NCBI GenBank assembly: GCA_031472005.1
Contig: PZJY01000004.1
Span: forward strand, 1,648,556-1,712,555
Direction of reading: 5' to 3'
DNA from: Tetracladium setigerum
Taxonomy: Eukaryota > Ascomycota > Leotiomycetes > Helotiales
DNA length: 64,000 nt
The first letter of the stretch is position 1, and each line of letters begins with the position of its first letter. Below the pieces are notes generated by a model that worked only from the letters and a program-made list of their open reading frames with translations, ran no database searches and was not told the DNA's origin. The position numbers were made by a program, and so were the translations under genes. Positions 12,871 to 25,216 of the stretch are shown piece after piece.

Positions 12871-15800
12871 TCAGTACTCTTCATCACTCTCATCCTCATC
12901 TGGCAAAAGTGCTCTGTAGCGTCGACTTGCTAAATCCTCCTCCAACCCACCATCCCCACCTTCGGGATCCAAATAGCCATCACCACCTACCAAGCTCAAT
13001 GCCACGGGTAAAAATATCAGGGCATGAGTAGCAGCGAACACGACCAGGGCTAACCAAATCCTAAAGTAGTAGATCTCGAAAATCTTACTTCTTGTGAAGG
13101 CGAGCACGCAAACCCCGAGGAGTTTCGTGATGGTGATGCCTGAGAAGACGGACCCGCCTACATTGACAAGAGCAGTCCAGGCGCGGGCGTCACGGCCGCG
13201 GAACTTGTTCTTTGCACGCTCCATGACGGCACGCGAGGGGAACATGAAGGCACGTGCGATATGAGCGCAGAATTCAACGCCGATGCCAACGCAGATTATG
13301 AGATTGACGAGGGAGACTGCGTTGAGGGAGACGTTGAAGAGAGCCATTGTACCGATGATATCGGTGACAATCATTATGACTGTTACTGTGACGACAGCGC
13401 CGGTTTTGAGAGAGCCGAGAAGGATGGAGCTGATGAGGAGGATGAGAGCGAGTGCTGAGCCGAGGAGGGTGGCGGTTAGACGCACGATGGTAGCGTATTG
13501 GTCGAAGAAAATGTAGAAGATGCTATACGGGAAGACCTCGACGCCAGAATTGTTGCTGATGTCTTTGGCGATGCGGCGAGCGGAAGCATACGCGTCTATG
13601 AAGTTTTCTTGGCTTCGAAGGGGTGTGTGTGTGGTACGGAAGTGTGCGGCCGGGATTGTGTTATGTTTGCTGTCGATAACTAAAGCATTGCCATACGCTG
13701 CCTTGCCTCCGAGGGGACAACTCTGAACCGTAGGAGCTTCTACCCACCTTTGGAGGTATTCAATGAACTCGAGACCTTCAGGCATGCCAGAGAGCGTAAT
13801 ATTCCAAGCAGGATCGCGGTCTGTAAAGCATTGCTTCTCAGGGTCTTTTTCGCCCTTTTCTTTGCAGCACGTCAACTCGGGATCAAGCCAGCGGAAATAG
13901 TCATCAATCCAACTAGCAGAACCGGACGCAATGTACGAGACATTGGGTCTCTTTCGCTCTTGCTCAAGGATATTAGTCAGAGATTGCTGCTCACAAGTTG
14001 TGAAGCGCGAGCAAATTTGTTGTTGATGTTTTCGCTCCGTCGCATTTAATCCTTTTGTCACGAAGTAGACTGGAGGACCAGATTCAAAGTAGTCATACAG
14101 GTCGTTGAAGTACGGAATGAGGTATGAACCATCAGGGATAGCGACTCGTTGATCAAGACCCAATTTCACTTCGGGAATTAGTGCTATGCCAGCTGTGAAT
14201 ATACCAAGGAAGAATATGACGATAGCGGCCTTGGTCTTCTTTCGCAAAATGAACGGGGCGTAGTGCTTTCGAATGAATATTTCAAGGCTGGACTCATCCT
14301 TCCCTTCAAAGCTTCTGTATGCATAGTCGCTAGTACCGTTTCCCGGACTGAGATGTACACCTGCGCCCTTTATTTGAATGCATGGAAAGCAATCCGCTCT
14401 GTGATCTTCAACTCTGCGCTGGTTGAGAGCAAGGACCGAAATGAACATTGTGACTTGAAGCACAGCATTGATGAAAACTGCACCTGCTGCATAGATTGCA
14501 AAGTTTCTCACAGCAGGCATGCCAACAAGCGCGCCAAGAGAAAAGGCAATGGTCTCTGTGATTGCTGAAAGTAGGATCGATGGTCCCATGCGGCCGAGAG
14601 CTTTGGCAAGGCGAATTTCCACGACATCATCGGGATGACTGATGTTGACTCTCTCGAATTCATGAACAATCAAGAAGATGTTGTCAACTCCAACCGCGAG
14701 AACAATGAATGGAATGACTTCTGCAATGATAAGTGTGACCTTGATGCCACATGCCGAGAATAGACCTATGGATGCGGAGATTGACATTAAAACAATCAGA
14801 ATACCAGCCACACCAAGAGTAAATTTAGATTCGACAAATGATGTAGCAGGGTTTCTGATGATTGACCGTAAAGTGAGTGTTGTTGATCCGAGTGCGATAG
14901 AAGCGTAGAAGAACATGAAGATATAGCTTATCACCACGATCTTGGCATCTGTATTAGTGGACTTATTCAACTCTTCCTCCAAGCTAACCTCAGTCGAGAA
15001 CGAGAGCCGTAGTCCTCTGTTGCTTGCTTCCTTTTGCACTTCTAAAAGTGTAGCTTTGAGCTGTTGTTCCCAGTCCATTGCTCTTTCTTCCTCGGGAGAG
15101 CCCTCAGCATGATTGTTCACGACCCAAGTAACAATTATGGCAGAAGAGTCTGCCACATCTGTCGAGTTCCCTTGGCCTCCAAGAATGAGAGCAGGCTCGA
15201 CTGGTTGCATAAACTTAGGGAGACAGTTCACTGGAGATTCTGCACAATCTCGTAACTTCTTCTTCCACGTGCTCGGCGTCACTAAATTGGCATTGTTGCC
15301 AAAGTATACAGAGACCGACTGGATGACGCAGGCATCTCCGGTAGGCTTGAAACAAATATCATCAAGAGTGGCTCCTGTCTTTTCACCAACCAACTTGCTG
15401 ACTCTATCTTCAACACCAATCCACCACTTGAGAGTCTCAGAGCTCAAGACTGGCTTGGGCCCATCGACCTGGGTATCGTTGACCAGGAATACCTGCTCGG
15501 GACGATAAAATGGTCCAAAGTTCTGATCAAAGAAAGCCTTCTCCTGTGATGCGGCAGATGTTGGGCTGACCCATAATCGTGCTGGGTTTTTTTCGATATC
15601 GAAATGCTTCCAGCCAATACTGAGGAGGCCCACGAACAGGATAGACGTTCCAATTGTTATGCCGGGGAAACGTGCAGCGGCGTAACCAAGGCGACTGAAC
15701 CCTTTATCGCAGACGGTGTTGATCCAATAAGTCCGTTGCGGTCGGTCATACATGCCGACGTTGTGTACCATATCGCCTTCATCTTCATCATCGCTTGGCG

Positions 15801-16775
15801 AGGCATCTTGGAGAAGACGCAGGCGCTGGCTTTTGAGTTTCGCATGTTTGGCGTACACAATGTGCCCAACTCCTGCAGTTACAAGGAGCAGAAGAATGAC
15901 ACTGTATGCAATGATGGCCCCAAATGAGAGACATGGAAGTAAGCCGACATGGCACGAGCTCCTGTCTGAAATCGCTGGCAATGTTGGGCAGACTGCAGGG
16001 CAGTCTACACAAGCGCATCTGAACCTTTCATCCTCATCGTTGCATTTCTTTGCTGACAAGTCCATGCTGTTCATCTTATCTTCTGGGTAATCGGATGGCC
16101 TTGGAAAATTGATTTGGAAGGGCGAGCCGAAAGGTGGATTCTTATGTCCTAAGAATTTGAGGAAATCGGTATAATTTTTGGCCCCGCCTCCGATGAAAGC
16201 CATAGCATTGCTGTTTGTTGCTCCAAATTTTACGTCCTTACAACTATCGTAGAAGCTGCTTCCATATTTATCTGATACAAGTTGGTCCAGCTCCGTCACT
16301 TTATAGTTATCCCCCGATTTCTCTGCTTGGGTGACATTCACAAAAAGGGATTGGTCGGGCGAGCAAGTAAACGTGCAGAAGAGGTTGTAGAAGTTCTCCT
16401 TACACGCGGGGCAGGCTGATATGAAGGTCTTTGCTTTAGCAACGTTGTCTGATAAGGTATTGAGCTGGTTACTGTCAGTCCAGAACACACGATGTGAGAA
16501 TATAGGTAGTTGTTTACTTGGTCTGCATCACAGCACACAGGGCCGCTCTTCCACCTATCTCCGCAGAGCTCCACCAGCTGTTTCCGCACATCATCATCTG
16601 GCACTTTGGCTAGTCCATTGTCGAGACAAGGCAACTCTGGAGCGAACCAGCCTCCACCACGACAACTACCGCGTATCGCACATCTGCCAGCTTCATGTAT
16701 TGGAGTATATGGTTCGCCTGCTACCAACTTGCCAATAAACAGGCCCGCCGCAACTGCGGACCACAATTGTACCAT
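12871..16775 (-). CDS. NCR1: NPC1-like sterol transporter (Ncr1 family)
   Basis: This is a Niemann-Pick C1 family membrane protein that moves sterol across the vacuolar/lysosomal membrane. One intron (16465-16517) joins 86 codons to a 1197-codon exon, 1283 residues in all, the usual family length. The N-terminus has a signal peptide (MVQLWSAVAAGLFIGKLVAG) followed by the Cys-rich luminal sterol-binding domain (CAIRGSCRG, CCDADQLNTL, CPACKENFYNLFCTFTC). Next come the first membrane helix, a luminal loop, and the sterol-sensing domain with the VGVDNIFLIVHEFER segment. A second Cys-rich luminal loop (CCKEKGEKD) precedes a C-terminal patched-type helix bundle (VGIGVEFCAHIARAF). The acidic cytosolic tail ends DEDESDEEY. 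The reading frame is intact. The intron acceptor is chosen because it restores DQLNTL, matching the family; the alternative would not be in phase. Confidence 0.95.
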
Positions 16776-17827
16776 CCTTGAGCACTAGGTAGCTGTTGAG
16801 CTTCTCTCCTCGGATGTCGTTCGAGGGGGAGCTCGGAAAGGATATGTTGTGCTAGGTAGGGGAGATTTCCAGTCTCGGGACACGTGTGTCTTCGAGAGGA
16901 AATTTTGCTGGGCTCCCGCGATGATATGGAGATTTGTTGGGTATAAAAGGGTAATTAGTGTGAGTCTCGAGAGAAGTCGTGAGGTTGGAGTTGAGAGTCA
17001 ATCCCACTGTGATCACCAGCACCAGCACCAGCCACAGACTTGCAAGGGTAGGTGTGCGTCATGGCGATTCCGGCCTTGGTACTCCACAGATTGGTCCTTG
17101 ATGTAGATGACGGGTGCTGCAGTAGCTTGTCAAACCACATAATATTTGGATATTCCTAAATTGTTTCATTTCATCATGAATACAAATAAGACATTTGGTC
17201 TTTTTCAGTATGAGCTGCTGCAGGCAAAAAGCAACCTTATTGTCTATGAGGTAGAACGGTTACCAGGGCTGGAAACAACATATCAACACAAATTTCCCAG
17301 CTCCTTAGGTACTGTACAGTCCTTAGATAGTAGGTAGGTAAGCATTAGGTACCTTAGGTATCTAGAGACACAATTCACGCATGAAAGAACTGATTTATCA
17401 ATAATAATAAAAATAAAAATCGATCAAGGAAGCAAGGTATTTGATTAGGATTGAGGTGTCGCGTGTGGTGTTTTGCCTGTGGCTCTCTAGTGTTCTCTGC
17501 GGTCTTCTAGAAAGTCGCCAGAGTGCCTTCATGGAGCGAGGAGAGCAGAAAACACGGGGGATTGACGCATGTGCTTTGACAAAGTAACAATAGCCGACAT
17601 CCTGACATACGGAGTCAAAACCTTGTAAAGGATACCCAGCCCAATCAATATAAGCAATTTCTCGGTACTTTTAAACATCCATGTATATCTTTTGTACTTG
17701 ACAAGCGCTTGGAAGACAAGGTTGCAAAGAAAATGTCAAAATATCTGGGGCATCATGCTGGTAAATGGGAGAAGCAAAGACTTAGATGTCACACTATTGT
17801 AAGGGACTATATCCTTTTCGAAATAAT

Positions 17828-17892
17828 TAGGTACCTATAAAGTACCTGATGCGTTGCACACCTGCCTACCTGCCTAGTTGGTAGGTACCTGA
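17828..17892. repeat. Clustered TAGGTA/ACCT motifs
   Basis: Short direct and inverted copies of AGGTACCT, CCTACCTGCCTA and GGTAGGTACCT are packed together. A related cluster (TAGGTAGGTA, TTAGGTACCTTAGGTA) sits at about 17327-17365. Such motifs scatter through fungal intergenic DNA; role unknown. Confidence 0.5.
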
Positions 17893-18342
17893 CTGAGTAA
17901 CAAGCAAAACACACATTTATGTACACAGTGTTTCTGAATACAGAAATTGCCCGTTGCGGACATTTACCATGAAATGCACACCCAATGGCAGAGGATAGAC
18001 TGAGATAGAATATCTACCTAAATATAGCAGAAGTGATCTCACTTCTATGACATCTGTGCTGTAGGTAATATGTATAAGCGATCTCCCTAGGTCGTCAAAA
18101 GAGCTGGTGCTGTTCCCCAAGCGAGCTGCCGCCGATAGTCCTCTGTTAAGCGCCACCTTATCGATTCAAATGATGCCTCACCTTCGCCGTACTAAACCCG
18201 ACTATCAGAAGCCGCACTTTCACCATCACAACCTCTTGGAGTCCGCATTCAACAAACAACTCCCCCATCGACTTTCATCCCACATTCCACCTTTGGACCA
18301 ACTTCACGGCGACCTCACGCAACGCTAAATGGCGTAAAATCG

Positions 18343-18438
18343 ATGGATAATTCAGGGAAGAAAGGTGGATCACTCGACAGCGCCGCCAAACCTCCGCCCT
18401 CCACAGTGACTGCCTCTTCCATATCGTCTCATCGGTAA
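18343..18438 (+). other. Upstream ORF (31 codons) in the UFD4 leader region
   Basis: ATG at 18343, 31 codons, stop at 18438, about 250 nt before the UFD4 ATG. Its last codons overlap a good donor (GTAAAT at 18435). Splicing to an AG at 18648 would add 44 in-frame residues to UFD4. Either a regulatory upstream frame or an alternative first exon; unproven. Confidence 0.35.
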
Positions 18439-18688
18439 ATTGGATGCTTCTTCACTTTTCCCCTTCACCAGCCCCAAAGTCACCTTTCTCCTTCTCCTCC
18501 TTTATTCACCTGCCGATCTCCGTTTGTTTGGTGGCGCCCTTCAGGCTCCATTCCCACTTCAAACATCCTCCTCTCCTCCTCCTCCTCCTCCATTGACGAC
18601 AAAGATTCTTCCTGCCCTATTTGATGGCTCATTGTCGTATTCTTGAAGGCCTGTAGTTCTTGTCTCAGCAACACAATACTCACAGATC

Positions 18689-21600
18689 ATGTCTTCCAGA
18701 ATTACGAGAGCCTCCGCAAGAGCAGCAAACTCCTCCGAATCCTCATCGGCCACAGCTCCTCCTCCTCCTTCAGCACCCACACCCGCATCTGCACCCTCAT
18801 CTCGAGCTATCCCCTCAGCACGAAAACGCAAAGCATCTGCTCAAGATTCAAGTCCACCACCCGCCCCAGAACCCACAAGAAGTAACTCTGCTCGTCGGCC
18901 AAAGCGCCCGCGTGTGTCGGAGCCTGCTGCATCCATACCTCCCCCACCACCAGCAGCATCAGCTCGTCGAAAGAAGGGCAAGACACCTGCGGTGATGTCG
19001 AGCCCAGGGTATGTGGTTGAAGCTGGAGATTGGAACGCTGCCACTGTGCTAACTTATTCTAGTGAAAATGCTGGTCCTGCTACCGATCCCTTAACCACAT
19101 CGAATTCCAGCAAGCGCAAATCATCCAGAAGTAAGAAGAGCGTGCAAGGTGTGTTTCCGTTTTACATTGGGGACGAAACAGGTGATGGGCTAACAACCTA
19201 CACAGGAGATCCTCCAGGCACAACACCAAGCTCGGGGCGTCGATCTAAGAAGGCGAATGCGGGGAACAAAGATGTAGATACACCTATGGCCGATGCGGTA
19301 GACGATAAGCCTTCTTCGGTTGGAGACCCAGATATTCCGAGTGATGACGAGGAAGACGATGATATGCCACATGATTACGATGGACGGGAGGACGACGACG
19401 ACAATGATCCGTTTGGAGGATTCGGAGGGCCTGGAGGCCCGCCCCAAGGTCTTTCCAGCACTTTGAGAGCTTTGAGTGGCATGATGTCGGGCGTCTCGTC
19501 CAGATTACGTGAAATTCTGAGCAATTTAAAGCAAAAGGACGACCCGTCAATTCAACTTATCGCTCTCCAAGAGCTATCGGAGATTCTGCTTGTTTCTACA
19601 GAAGACAACCTTTCGGGTCACTTCTCGCCAGATGCTTTTGTCAAGGAATTGGTCGCTCTGATGCAGCCTTCTGATTTTGATGAGGAAAACCCAGAAATGA
19701 TGCTCCTTGCGTGCCGTTGTATTGCAAATTTAATGGAAGCCCTGCCTGCAAGCACCTCCAATGTGGTTTATGGAGGTGCTGTCCCCGTCCTCTGCGCAAA
19801 GTTACTGGAGATTCACTTCATTGACTTGGCAGAACAAGCTTTGAGCGTATGTACCCCATGTTATTTGTATTGTTTCTCAACTAACTTTATAACAGACCCT
19901 TGAAAAGATCTCGGTGGAGTTCCCAGCCTCCATTGTCCGAGAAGGCGGTCTCACGGCTTGCTTATCCTACCTTGATTTTTTCGCTACCAGTACCCAGAGA
20001 ACAGCAGTGACAACGGCTGCAAATTGCTGTCGAAATATCCCTGAAGACTCGTTCGCGGTTGTCAAAGACGTAATGCCCATTCTGCTTAACGTGCTTGGGT
20101 CTAACGACCAGAAGGTAGTTGAGCAGGGCTCTCTCTGTGTATCCAGAGTTGTGGAAAGTTTTAGATACCATCCCAGCAAGCTTGAGGAGCTCGTCAGTAC
20201 AGATTTGCTGAAAGCCATCCTCCGTCTCCTGCTTCCAGGAACCACAAACCTCATTGGTCCGAACATCCACACGCAATTCCTCAGAGTCCTTGCATTCACA
20301 GCCAAGGCTAGTGCGAACCTTTCTGCTGCCCTCTTCAAGATGAACGTTGTCGAGACACTTTACCAAATCTTGACCGGTGTCTCCCCTCCCGATGCTGATG
20401 ATGATGTTGCCTCCAAACTCGACAGCGTCGTGGTCATGCAGGCTTTGATTCACCGACCTCGAGAGCAAGTTATTGAAACCTTGAACGTGATCTGCGAATT
20501 GCTTCCCGGGCTTCCCAAGATACCTGGATCATCGCCAGACGAGGTCCTTCGAAATGAAACCACTTCAGCTCCAGCAACCAGCTCCCGCAAGAAGTCTTCC
20601 AATGAGAAACGAATCGAAGCACTTGAAGGTTGCAAGGAAGAGGTTAAGCGATTTGCTGTCATTCTATTCCCTACCCTGACAGATGCATTTTCGAGCACTG
20701 TCAACCTCAGTGTTCGCCAAAAGGTCTTGACTGCACAACTCAAAATGCTCTCGAATTTAGACACAGATATATTATCAGAGGCACTCCGATCCGTTCCATA
20801 CGCCTCCTTCTTGGCTGCCATTCTTTCACAACAAGATCATCCAAGTCTGGTTGACTACGCACTCCAGGCTGCGGAGCTTCTCCTCAACCGTCTTGAGGAC
20901 ATTTATCGCTATCAGTTCTACCGAGAGGGTGTCATCGCTGAAATTCACAAGCTGGCTGCTATGGACACAGACGAGAAAGCCGCTGAAGTAGTTGCAATTG
21001 ATGTACCTGTTGTGCCTGCTGAGCCCGCCGCACCGAAGGAGACAGAAAAGATGCCCAGAGATGATGAGGATGACGACGACTCTTCGGATGAGGACCGTGA
21101 CAACGACCCTGAGAATGATGAAGGGGCCGATGATATGAGTCCATCTGGAGAGAGTTCTCGAGGTTCGACCATGTCTTTAGATGGCCCGCCCCGTCCATTA
21201 CCAACAGATGCTACCTCGGCGCAACAACTAATTGTCCTGCGTGCGAAGACGTTCCTTGAAGTTCACGAGACTGAGAAAAACAGCAAAAGTATGAAGAAGA
21301 AGGCAATGAAGATCCTGACCACCTTGCAATTATTGGCCAGTGAACTCGAACAACACTATTTACACCAAGGGCCTGGTAATGGAATTGATCTATTCAACCA
21401 GCTTGCCACTTCCTTCGATGGGGATGTTCTGGAAAGTGTCACAAGTGCAGAATTACTTAACTCGGAACTTGTCCGGGTGCTCCTTGCAATTTTCAGCAAT
21501 CCCGATGAAAGTTTGAGTAATGCTGCCCGTTCCGCGTTTCTTGAAGTTTTCATGGGTCGAAGTGTTACAAAGAAGCTCCCAACCACCACGGCAGAATCAT

Positions 21601-24473
21601 CCGAAACCCCTTTCAGCATCATGATTCACAAGTTGCAAGATCTTTTGAGTCGTTCGGAACATTTTGAAGTTGTCACTGTTCATTCGAACACCTTCGACGG
21701 GAATAGAAGCAGTGCTGCTTCTATGCTAGCTAAGCAAATCCGATTGAGACTGAACGCTGATGATGATTCCGAAATTCCTAAACCTTACCGAAATATCCAG
21801 GTTTCTATCCATGCAATCGCCACTTTCAAAGCATTAGATGACTACCTACGACCAAGAATCAACATGAATGACCGTCCCCGTGGTGCTAGAAGTCGAGAAG
21901 CCCTTTCAGGTGCCTTAGCAGCACTTGCTGCTGCTGGTATGACCAATCCTTATGGCGGTGTTCCAGGAGCTCAAGCTCGTTTGGCTGAACGCGGTCTCGC
22001 CTCGGCCCTTGCTGCCAGCTCAGCAGCGACTCCTTCCACAACACGCAGCACACGTAGGAGCAAAGCAAAAACTGTACCTACTCCAGCTTCTGCAGATCCA
22101 ACAACTTCCAATACACCGCAAGAAAAAGTTGCTCGTCGCTCAAGTAGACGTCAACAGGCCCAGACAGAACCTCCTCCTCCACCTCCGCCGATGCTAGAAG
22201 AGGACAGCCTTGCGAATGCGCTTGAGTGTGCGGATGAAAGACAATTGAGCGAAGACGACGATATGGATGAAGAGGATCTAGATGCTATTGTTGGTGAATT
22301 GGAGGATGAGGAGCCCGCCTCTCCACCAGATCCTTCCGCAGTAAATCTTGAAGTTGCTGCTGGTGGCAAGGTTACAGCTCGACAGGAAGACGGCACTCGG
22401 GTGGCTACGCCCTCTCAAGTGCCAGGGAGTGCCCCCCCTCGCAATACAGCCGCGCAACTTGCAGCAGCCCATGCGGCTCTAAGCACACCAAGTGCGTCGG
22501 CAAAACCTATGTCGTACGCAGCTGCGATCCAGGCTATTCCACAAGATTGGCACATTGAATTCAGTCTGGAGGATAAAGTGATTCCGAATGAGACTACAAT
22601 CTACAGAGCTGTCCATAACCAAACGAAGGCTGTAGATGAGCATGCAAGTAGGAGTATTTGGTCTGGGACCCATACCATCAAGTTCAAACGGGTTCCAGGA
22701 CCCCCTCCCCTGAGCCCAGCTCTCTCACACAGGCACCTGAAGTCATTGAAACGACTGCATCTGGCATCCCGGCTTCGTTGGAAAAGTACCCGACGACTTC
22801 CTCGATTGTCCGATTACTTAACATTCTCCATGCTCTGAATGCGAATCTTGACGATGTTTTGGCTGAGAACAAAGACACGCTCAAGCTGAATGCTGAACCT
22901 CTCTCCCAATTTGTTAACACGAAGTTAACGGCAAAACTTAATAGGCAACTTGAGGAGCCTCTTATCGTTGCAAGCAACTGTCTTCCTAGCTGGAGTGAGG
23001 ATCTCGCACGCTTATATCCTTTCCTTTTCCCCTTTGAAACTAGACACCTCTTCCTTCAATCCACATCTTTCGGCTATGCAAGATCTATGACAAGATGGCA
23101 AAATGCACAATCGGCCGAAGAGAATCGACGGGATCGTCATCGCGATGAGCGCCCTTTCCTTGGACGCTTGCAACGCCAAAAGGTGCGCATATCTCGATCC
23201 AAAATCCTCGAGTCTGCCCTGAAAGTCATGGAACTTTATGGCGCATCTCAGAGCATCCTAGAGGTTGAGTACTTCGAGGAGGTTGGCACAGGTCTTGGAC
23301 CAACCTTGGAATTCTACTCTACAGTTTCGAAGGAATTTTCCAAGAAAAAGCTCAAGTTATGGCGGGAAACGGATGGCAACGACAGCGACGAATTTGCATT
23401 TGGAACCAGTGGTCTCTTCCCTGCCCCAATGAGCGAGGAGCAAGCATTCGATGAGAACGGCAAACGTATTCTGCATCTCTTCAAGATGCTCGGAAAGTTT
23501 GTTGCTAGATCAATGATTGATTCCCGAATCATCGACGTTTCGTTCAATCCTACTTTCTTCCGAATTGGCGATGGGTCTGAAACCGTCTCTCCATCCTTGG
23601 GGGCTGTTAAAACCGTCGATGCCGTCTTGGCAAAGTCATTGAAGCTTATCAAGAAGTTTGTCCTTGCCAAAAAGGCCATTGATGAGAGTCCCGACCTTAC
23701 GCCTGCACAGAAGGTGGCTGCCACAGAGTCCTTGGTCGTCGACGAAGTTCAAATTGATGATCTCAGTCTCGATTTCACTCTTCCTGGGTACCCTTCTATT
23801 GAGTTGCTACGTGGTGGCTCAAATGTACCCGTCACAATTGACAATGTCGAAGACTATCTCAACAAGGTCATCGATATGACTCTGGGAAGTGGTGTTCAAC
23901 GGCAGGTGGATGCATTCCGAAGCGGATTTACCCAGGTCTTCCCATACACAGCACTGAGTGCGTTCACGCCCGATGAGCTTGTCATGCTGTTCGGTAGAAT
24001 CGAGGAGGATTGGTCTCTTGAGAGTAAGTTTCGTGTCGATACACATTGTTTTCAATGCTAACTCTTCCTAGCTTTGATGGATTCTATTAAGGCAGATCAC
24101 GGCTTCAACATGGATAGCAAGAGCGTGAAGAACTTGCTACAGACCATGAGCGAGCTGAGTTTGTCCGAACGCCGAGATTTCCTGCAATTTACAACTGGCA
24201 GTCCCAAGCTCCCAATTGGAGGTACGTTTGATTGCAACGACCGAGACCAAATCTTATGCTAATGCACTACCACTAGGTTTCCGCGCACTAACTCCAATGT
24301 TCACGGTGGTTTGCAAGCCAAGCGAGCCACCATACACTTCTGACGATTATTTACCCAGCGTCATGACTTGCGTGAACTACCTCAAATTACCTGACTACAC
24401 AGATCTCGATGTCATGCGACGTCGTATGGGCACTGCCATCAAGGAAGGGCAAGGTGCTTTCCATTTATCATGA
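18689..24473 (+). CDS. UFD4: Ufd4/TRIP12-type HECT E3 ubiquitin ligase, one apparent frameshift
   Basis: This HECT ligase acts in the ubiquitin-fusion-degradation and N-degron pathways. The start MSSRITRAS begins a basic, Pro/Ser-rich disordered N-terminus. Armadillo-like repeats follow (LACRCIANLMEALP; VYGGAVPVLCAKLLEI; AANCCRNIPED). Acidic disordered linkers lie between, and the HECT domain is at the C-terminus with the catalytic Cys in TCVNYLKLP and a terminal FHLS. Introns: 19009-19062, 19149-19205, 19847-19895, 24024-24071 and 24222-24276; the first two are in-frame or near-in-frame and easy to miss. The frame breaks at 22701-22710 in a C5-T-C4 run. One extra C restores VPGPPPPEPSSLTQAPE and makes the exon sum divisible by three (1840 residues). 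A 41-nt intron would also fix the frame but is too short and has a poor donor. Probably a base-calling error. Confidence 0.9.
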
Positions 24474-25216
24474 GCGTGTGAAATAGTCGGGAGGGGTGGT
24501 TTTGGCACGTATTAGTAGGCTCGAGATCATGATTTCGAGATATTTCCTCGCATTCGATACACGTTGCGTTCTTCGGCGGTTTCTGTATTTACAACGCTTA
24601 TCTCCATGTTTCCTTCTCTCCCCACCAACATTTCTACAGGTGGATACGGTTAAGTCAGATTGCATGGAAGGTCGTTTGGGCGTAAGTTGCAGGGGATATG
24701 ATGAAGGGGGGTTTTGCTTTTGCACCCAAATTAGATAGATGAATCAAACTCATTCCCAATATCTGCTGCACCACTGACTGATCTTTGCGCTTGTTTGTTT
24801 ATCCCCCCAAAATCTGTGCACTCAAGATCAAGTCCGCAATTGTGGCCTGGTATTCTACTAGCTTTACACCTAAGAATGACTGATAATGTATGTCACACTG
24901 TAAAGCCCAAATCATTCTGTTGCACGACAACCAGGGAAAAATTAAATATTATTCTGATAGTCCCGTCTGCGACAGGATGTCTTGGCGGCGGGGGTACTTG
25001 AACAATGACGCCAACAACTCGCTTTGATCTCTGACTCTGTTCCTCACACATTTGATCTTTCACACGAAACAATATCATGTTAACTGCCGTACAACTTATG
25101 AACCGAAACATGAGCTTGCAGAATAGAACGAACACACTACCAACAAAGAAAGAACGTATTAGGACCCCGTGAAGCCGTTCTCTTGACGATTGTCGCGCGC
25201 GGCGCATTGTATTTTC
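24474..25216. other. Intergenic, UFD4 / CUE-Smr gene
   Basis: 3' flank of UFD4 and promoter of the next gene, which is on the same strand. Only short open frames with no recognisable features. Confidence 0.5.

Larger units (their letters stand above)
16776..18688. other. Divergent intergenic region, NCR1 / UFD4
   Basis: About 1.9 kb. TAGGTA/ACCTA-type motifs recur at about 17325-17365 and 17828-17892. A C/T-rich leader (18460-18600) precedes UFD4, and a 31-codon upstream frame lies at 18343-18438. No further gene recognised. Confidence 0.5.

Noticed and set aside
22691..22731. A 41-nt intron in UFD4 in place of a missing base
   Set aside because: It repairs the frame, but it is shorter than every other intron in the window, its donor (GTTCCA) is poor, and it would delete a family-typical proline stretch.
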